Below, piece after piece: positions 21,019 through 25,437 of a stretch of DNA of 25,437 nt. Below the pieces are notes generated by a model. It was given only the letters and a program-made list of their open reading frames with translations. It had not been told where the DNA came from and did not search any database. The stretch is from a virus: positions 1 to 25,437 of the IMG/VR virus record IMGVR_UViG_3300009412_000031; one strand, written 5' to 3'. A program made the translations under genes and the position numbers. Positions within the stretch are counted from its first letter, which is position 1; each line of letters opens with the position of its first letter.

Positions 21019-22494
21019 CTAAACCGACCGCTCCCGCCGGTCACGCTCTTCGTCTGGATCAGGTTGCGCCTCTACGGACTCGACAAACTCTATCACGTAG
21101 TCGGCGGGAAGGCGGTGTTCGAATACACCAGTCAGAACATGGTGCTTATACCAAGTGTACGGCCTGAGGCTGTCATTAATGAAATCAGGCGTGGCTAGAT
21201 AGACCAGAGCCTTCTTGCGTCGGCCTTGGGCGTCCACAACCGATACCGTTGCATCCCGATAGCCCTTGTTGAGGCCTTCGGCGGCATCAAGCTTGTGACG
21301 CTCGGCCGGATCAATAGCGTACAAGACACCGATAACGCGATCCGTGTCGTCGCCCGTCTCGAAGGCATCGCACTTTCCCGACTGGTCCTTGCTTCGTTTG
21401 TGAAACCGGAGGACATGGCCTGAAAGAAGCGCCGTTCCGAGCGCACGAGCGCTTGGCGTCCGGGCCTTCAGACGCTCCGTCGACATGTTCGACCCATACG
21501 CAAAATATAGAAGCGACGGCGCCGCTTCCGACTTTTCTTCGGGCAACGGCAGAATTGGTGGGTCTCCAAGTGCCACAATCGTGCGAAGGGGAACGGTCAT
21601 GATCGAATGATCGTCGGTGGTCTCGCCCTCGCGGGTGATGATGGATACGCCTTCCTCAAGCTCTGCTAAAGGCACCGGTCGCCCTGTCCAGCCACAGTCT
21701 GAACAACGCGGGCGCTCCCACAAGATTCCTGGTGCCGCCGAATTCTCGCCCTCTTCCGGTTCCAGGCGCGGCGATCCACATTCCGGACACGCCGAAGGTA
21801 CGCCGCGCAATGCACGAACGACGAGACTGGCCGCCATTCCGATTGCATGCTGGGTGAGACCGCAAGCCATGTCCGCGTCGCTCCAAGTGCCGGACTTTGC
21901 ATGGGTGAGCCAGTTGGCAAACGTCCAGGCGGACTCAAGAGCGCTCTTGATCGCCCCCCGCCGCTCCTTGTTTGAGCCGCCGGGCAGCAAGTCGTTGCAG
22001 ATGACTTCCGTCCATGACCGGAAGTCGGCGCGCTTGGGCGGGTCGTCCGTCCATACCGCAGCATCCTGAGCGACGCCGACGAACTCTAGCAGGGTTTCCC
22101 GACAGCGAACGCCTACCGCTTGAATGTCAGCCAGATTCTGGGCTTGCGTGACGGCGTCGACGACGTCGCCCAGCTTCGAAAATACGGTGCCGAACGGCAA
22201 AATGCGCTTTTCGTCTACCTGCTGTTCGCGCGTGCGCGGAATGCGCAGGCAGAGTCCGATATGGAACGTCAGCGCAAGATCCATGTTCGGAAACTGGTCT
22301 TGCGAATAGAGGTTCGTCGGCTCCGTAATGACCCACCATCGATCCTTGTTCGTGTGAATGTCCCAGACGTGGTGGCGCGCATTAAGCACCGATTCCGAAT
22401 AGACTTTCTGCATGAAGGTGATTTCGAGGTCAGGCGCCTGCCACTCAAAATACTCCCGTACGTTCTCGGTTTCCTCTGGCGTCGATTTCAGCAT
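21019..22494 (-). CDS. zinc-ribbon protein fused to gamma-glutamylcyclotransferase-like domain
   Basis: A 491-residue protein. The N-terminal 230 residues are mostly helical and unknown (a helical pair about 105-145 and 178-232 could be HEPN-like, not shown). A zinc ribbon follows: CPECGSPRL (236-244) and CSDCGWTG (264-271). The C-terminal domain (about 328-470) is a GGCT/AIG2 fold with FAYGSNMS (331-338, the glutamyl-binding loop), HVLRFHKRSK and DAAEGLNKGYR, where Glu406 is the expected catalytic acid. GGCT enzymes release 5-oxoproline from gamma-glutamyl peptides. The three-part fusion is unusual. ATG follows the HNH_5 stop with no gap (TAGATG) and GGGGGAG upstream, so the genes are coupled. 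Confidence 0.8.
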   Translation of the reverse strand: MLKSTPEETENVREYFEWQAPDLEITFMQKVYSESVLNARHHVWDIHTNKDRWWVITEPTNLYSQDQFPNMDLALTFHIGLCLRIPRTREQQVDEKRILPFGTVFSKLGDVVDAVTQAQNLADIQAVGVRCRETLLEFVGVAQDAAVWTDDPPKRADFRSWTEVICNDLLPGGSNKERRGAIKSALESAWTFANWLTHAKSGTWSDADMACGLTQHAIGMAASLVVRALRGVPSACPECGSPRLEPEEGENSAAPGILWERPRCSDCGWTGRPVPLAELEEGVSIITREGETTDDHSIMTVPLRTIVALGDPPILPLPEEKSEAAPSLLYFAYGSNMSTERLKARTPSARALGTALLSGHVLRFHKRSKDQSGKCDAFETGDDTDRVIGVLYAIDPAERHKLDAAEGLNKGYRDATVSVVDAQGRRKKALVYLATPDFINDSLRPYTWYKHHVLTGVFEHRLPADYVIEFVESVEAQPDPDEERDRRERSV

Positions 22495-23451
22495 CTAAAC
22501 TCCCCCGGACCGTGGCACAGGTCTCAATATCCCTTCGGTCGTTTTTGGATTAAATGTCAGTTCAAAGGCCTCGAAGGGTTGCGATCGTGGCACCAAATCT
22601 GACCAGTCGAACTGGAGCAGGTCGCTGAACTGGATCGGGAGATAGCCGCCCTCAGGTTTCGGGAGCTGCGCCGAAAACCGAACGCCAAGCCGACCGATCT
22701 CCGGGACGTGGTCATCGAGTTCGTCCGAACGCAGCCAGATTTGGAAGCAGACTGATCCGGCCATCAGCACGAAAATCATGTAGGGTGCGTGAGCTTGGTG
22801 GTCACGCCGGCGCAACAGGGTCCCCGCAAGCGCTGGCGGAGAATTCCCGACATAGGCATAAGAAAATCCAACCTGCAAAACGCCGCCATGTGGTTTGGCG
22901 TCCAGTTCCGCCAAGCTGGCGATCACTTTCCCAAACCTAGGCAACTCCTCGGGCGGAAGCATCGACAGAGCGATCTTCACCAAGGCCTTGTACGCATAGC
23001 GAGGCACGAAGATGTCACCCTCGACCGGCATTGTCAGTTTGAGGGAACCTGTAGCCTTGTCGACCCCGACCAATTCGTTGGCCTCGCCGTGAGAGGCAAC
23101 ACTAAGCTGACGCTTTCCTGCGACCACATTATGCCGCACGGTCGATTTCGATCCGGTCTGTCCGGTCTGGCGCACGCCGTTCCGGCCGCGCACGCCGCCA
23201 AATGTCAGGAACGGGCCGACCGCCTTGCATAGCGCATCTTCATAGACCGAGAACTTGGTGTTGCACGCCTTGCATTCATCGAGCGAGAACAATGTCCGGT
23301 TCCCGAACGCGACCGGAAGGGCATGGGCGTTGGTCGCTTTCCCGAAGGCGATCGCATCCGTCGCGCCGCAATATCGGCACCTCGTTCGATCACCGAGAAA
23401 TCTTTTCGCGCCACCGGGCTCAACCAGCTCCTGCGAAATGATGTCGTACAT
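22495..23451 (-). CDS. HNH_5-like nuclease, 318 aa
   Basis: A 318-residue protein with an N-terminal HNH_5-type zinc core: CRYCG (25-29), NAHALPVAFGN (41-51, His43 the likely catalytic residue), DECKACNTKFS (58-68) and Glu71. The remaining 240 residues form a larger alpha/beta domain (KLTMPVEGDIFVPRYAYKAL, MLPPEELPRFGKVIASLAEL) that I do not recognise. Start at 23451 (MYDIISQELV) with AGGTGG upstream; the longer frame to 23643 overlaps the next gene and is rejected. Coupled to the GGCT fusion gene. Inferred role: DNA-cutting or nicking partner in an uncharacterised defence module. Confidence 0.75.
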   Translation of the reverse strand: MYDIISQELVEPGGAKRFLGDRTRCRYCGATDAIAFGKATNAHALPVAFGNRTLFSLDECKACNTKFSVYEDALCKAVGPFLTFGGVRGRNGVRQTGQTGSKSTVRHNVVAGKRQLSVASHGEANELVGVDKATGSLKLTMPVEGDIFVPRYAYKALVKIALSMLPPEELPRFGKVIASLAELDAKPHGGVLQVGFSYAYVGNSPPALAGTLLRRRDHQAHAPYMIFVLMAGSVCFQIWLRSDELDDHVPEIGRLGVRFSAQLPKPEGGYLPIQFSDLLQFDWSDLVPRSQPFEAFELTFNPKTTEGILRPVPRSGGV

Positions 23452-23518
23452 ATTGCCACCTATCCGGAGCGGGCTTTCAGAAGTCGCTCGTAAATCCTGT
23501 TGGCGCCCCGAAAGCGAA

Positions 23519-24127
23519 CTATAAAGCCCGTGGTTTGGTCTTCTTGACGCGACGTACACGCGCTTTCGAGGCATCTTCCTTCTTGCTGGCCGGCTCTTCC
23601 TCCTCGTCCTCGGCGAGTGGCTCATCCAAGTCCTCTGCACCAATCTCGATCATCCGCGCCATCAGCGCATTCCAAAGCTGATCGTTGATCATCCCGTCGT
23701 CCCGCAGCTTTCGAAGGGGCGTGTAGGGGTTCTCTATCAGGATGTAGCTCACCGGCCCGCTAGGACCTTCCTTGATGTCGATAAAGCCGAGTTCCTGCAG
23801 GCGGCGGATGCGCGAAAGCCAGGTGCGCTGCGCGCGCTCGCCATCAAATCCTGAGAAGAACGCCATCTCACGAGGACGGCTCGCCGTGACAAACCCGTTA
23901 TTGTAGGTCCGGCACCACAGCTCGAAATAGGTCGACGATACCGGCTGTCCCTTCGTCAGGCTGTCCAGGATGCGCATGATCACTGGCATTGATCTGGGAA
24001 CGTTCAGCCATCCATCACTCTTTTCATATTCCCAGATCCGCGACCCGGCATCCCGCCAGAGATTGTCCCTGAGTTGCCGGGTGCGCCGATCGATCTTCGC
24101 TTTCGTTCTTTTGCTTCCAACTGCCAT
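23519..24127 (-). CDS. winged-helix-like protein with acidic/basic tail
   Basis: A 202-residue protein, first gene of the minus-strand block. The middle (about 65-130) looks like a winged helix: ASRPREMAFFSGFDGERAQR, WLSRIRRLQELGFIDIKEG and a strand pair VSYILIENP. It resembles replication-initiator-like or regulatory wHTH proteins of plasmids, but no family is certain. The tail (about 165-202) is acidic then basic (AEDEEEEPASKKEDASKARV). ATG 24127 is preceded by an alternative GTG. 67 bases separate it from the HNH_5 gene. DNA-binding control of the block is an inference. Confidence 0.65.
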   Translation of the reverse strand: MAVGSKRTKAKIDRRTRQLRDNLWRDAGSRIWEYEKSDGWLNVPRSMPVIMRILDSLTKGQPVSSTYFELWCRTYNNGFVTASRPREMAFFSGFDGERAQRTWLSRIRRLQELGFIDIKEGPSGPVSYILIENPYTPLRKLRDDGMINDQLWNALMARMIEIGAEDLDEPLAEDEEEEPASKKEDASKARVRRVKKTKPRAL

Positions 24128-24748
24128 CACGCATATACTCCAGCTTAGCTTCGGGCCAGGGTTTGGACGCCTGGCCCTAGGAAAACGTGCTTGCCGGCCG
24201 GACCATCAGTCTATCAGGCTTGGAACCCTGATGGGCTAGTGGGTCCGCTTTCCGTAGCCAAGAGATAGGCCAACATCTGTGTCGCTGCCAGGATTTAAGT
24301 CGGACTGAATACGCTGAGCTTGGGTTCAATATTGCGCATTGATACCCTGAGTTCGACATATATATGCCGGTTGGGATTACGAGTTGGACATCGGACAATT
24401 CAGATTTCGCTGTTAATTCAGGATGTTGCGCTTACGCGCGTGTGATCCGGGTATCATGGTTATCGCGTCATCCCACTGTGATCTCCGTGCTCATGGGGGA
24501 TGGGTGCAGGGTAAGGGGGGCACCAGGCGCCTGGCGGCAATGATATTTCCTTCCGCAAACTTCCATCCGCATCAAGCAAAGGTATGCGATTCCGTGGTCA
24601 GTTTGTCGTCATCGGCGAGCGCCTCATGGGCGACTATCAATTGACCGCGCCCCCAGTACCCAGCCTCAAACGACTAGGCTTCTACGGAAGGAGGTGAAAG
24701 AACTCTAGGTCTTTCCATATTCTCGTACTGCTCCTGAACATCGATGGG
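24128..24748. other. about 620 bases without a convincing gene
   Basis: Short frames here (for example minus 24177-24398, 73 aa, and plus 24423-24644, 73 aa) have no ribosome-binding site and no recognisable protein, so I leave them uncalled. I see no tRNA, rRNA or CRISPR. The stretch separates the divergent winged-helix gene (minus) and DUF932 gene (plus), and should hold both promoters. AT-rich patches lie at about 24355-24370 and 24410-24420. Confidence 0.6.
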
Positions 24749-24852
24749 AGGGGAAAGCCTTCCCCTGCGTCCGAGCCCAGGTCTCGGCCTACCCCTTCTG
24801 CGGGGAGACCCCGCAACGCCCCCAGAGAGTGAGAGTTCAGCGGCTTTCGCCG
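24749..24852 (+). promoter_or_regulatory. hairpin-rich leader upstream of the DUF932-type gene
   Basis: Perfect stems: AGGGGAA-AGCC-TTCCCCT (24749-24766), GCGGGG-AGA-CCCCGC (24800-24814) and CGGC-TTTC-GCCG (24841-24852). GGTCTC (24779-24784) can instead pair with GAGACC (24805-24810), with CCCC (24792-24795) against GGGG (24802-24805). That pairing would break the second stem, so mutually exclusive folds exist. GGAAGGAGGTG upstream (24687-24697) is unexplained. Confidence 0.4.
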
Positions 24853-24910
24853 TGACGGGTTTGGAGGTCGAGAGAGAGGCTCCCGGCCGGCCTGTCGCGG
24901 AGATTGACCC

Positions 24911-25437
24911 ATGACCAACCTTGAAACCCTGGACGGCCGACGCGACGCGAGCGGCGGCTACAAAGTTGATATCTCGCGCGGAGAGCGGATCGGCCGCGTC
25001 TCCTCGGAATGGTTTTCCCGGCCCGACGACGAGCGCTATCTGTCCCTGTCGGAGCTTTACGCCTCTGTGAAAACCCGCGCCGAGCGCAGCCGCACACGGA
25101 CGGTCGAGAGCGCGGCGGTCCGCGTCGAAGCCCATCGCGACGATCCGGAAAACCTAGCGCTCATCCTGCCCGACGCCGAGGCGCCGGTCGCGCCGACCCA
25201 TTGGAGCTTCGGCCAGCTCGCCAGCCTGGTCAGCGCGCCGGCTGCCTATCTGCGCCAGCTCCCGGCGCCGCTTGCGGGCATCAACCTGCAATACGGGCTC
25301 ACCTCGCACCGCGTCGAGCAGATCAAGACGCTGGAAACCGAAGACGGGCGCACGGAACTGCGCGCCGTCACCGGCCCGGATTATGGCCGCATCTACGACC
25401 ACGAACTCGTGGCGGCCGTGCAGAAGATCGCGGGGAA
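24911..25437 (+). CDS. DUF932-type protein, truncated by the window
   Basis: A frame opens with ATG at 24911 and stays open to the last base (175 residues visible). It contains SSEWFSRPDDERYLSLSELY (about 37-56), WSFGQLASLVSAPAAYLRQL (about 98-117), INLQYGLTSHRVEQIKTLET and LRAVTGPDYGRIYDHELVAA. The last segment is the hallmark of DUF932 (phage/plasmid-like) proteins. Such genes sit in the conserved accessory block of alphaproteobacterial plasmids and ICEs, near ParB-like and ArdC genes. The biochemical function is not established. Compared with the prophage, codon use here is strongly GC3-rich. A minus-strand frame across it (24674-25135) is its shadow. Only the N-terminal half to two thirds is present. 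Confidence 0.85.
   Translation, partial: MTNLETLDGRRDASGGYKVDISRGERIGRVSSEWFSRPDDERYLSLSELYASVKTRAERSRTRTVESAAVRVEAHRDDPENLALILPDAEAPVAPTHWSFGQLASLVSAPAAYLRQLPAPLAGINLQYGLTSHRVEQIKTLETEDGRTELRAVTGPDYGRIYDHELVAAVQKIAG

Noticed and set aside
22495-23643. Start at 23643 for the HNH_5 gene
   Set aside because: It would overlap the winged-helix gene by 125 bases with an Arg-rich, non-conserved-looking N-terminus. ATG 23451 has AGGTGG upstream.
24674-25135. Minus-strand frame of 153 aa
   Set aside because: It overlaps the hairpin leader and the start of the DUF932-type gene in antisense, and its sequence shows no domain.
1-25437. CRISPR array or insertion sequence
   Set aside because: I saw no regularly spaced direct repeats, no transposase and no IS-type terminal repeats anywhere in the window.

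Overview
The window looks like two mobile elements lying side by side in an alphaproteobacterial genome, probably a Rhodobacterales-type host. Reasons: high GC, a GapR/DUF2312-type protein, an SSB ending in DEVPF, and dense ATGA-coupled genes. The host assignment is inference from protein style only.

Region 1 (1 to about 10.9 kb) is the immunity, early recombination and integration end of a lambdoid-style prophage whose other modules must lie left of the window. A Cro-like gene (minus) and a LexA/CI-type S24 repressor (plus) diverge from a shared control region. The repressor heads a three-gene lysogeny operon closed by an intrinsic terminator at 1705-1726. A second control region (1764-1854) drives a plus-strand array of about 26 small, mostly 1-4 bp overlapping genes. 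This array includes a Sak4-like RecA-fold ATPase, a GapR-like protein, SSB, NinB and an HNH nuclease, and ends in an excisionase-like HTH and a tyrosine integrase. Fifteen-base dyads (TAGYG-N5-CGCTA type) recur in both control regions. They sit between the -35 and -10 hexamers of two good sigma70 promoters, so the layout resembles lambda OR/OL.

Junction (10.86-11.10 kb): just after the integrase lies the 3' half only (anticodon loop to CCA) of a minus-strand tRNA-Arg(CCG). It is best read as an attachment-site core. The missing 5' half suggests that the next element integrated between this core and the intact tRNA.

Region 2 (11.1-24.1 kb) starts with a second tyrosine integrase (DUF4102 arm-binding type) facing a block of nine minus-strand genes that looks like a defence island. 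In order of transcription these are: a winged-helix-like protein, an HNH_5-like protein, a zinc-ribbon protein fused to a gamma-glutamylcyclotransferase-like domain, AbiEi and AbiEii (type IV toxin-antitoxin), a 992-aa PHP plus SMC/ABC-like ATPase of TrlF type, an OLD/PtuA-like ATPase, a PtuB-like HNH nuclease and a protein ending in an RxxxxH HEPN-like motif. The last four form a tight operon and are my best candidate for an undescribed multi-gene defence system. The first three form a second, separate candidate.

Region 3 (24.13-25.44 kb) is about 780 bases without a convincing gene. It ends in a hairpin-rich leader in front of a truncated DUF932-type gene (plus) that runs off the window. 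DUF932 genes are typical of alphaproteobacterial plasmids and integrative elements, so Region 2 may be the cargo of an ICE or integrated plasmid continuing to the right.
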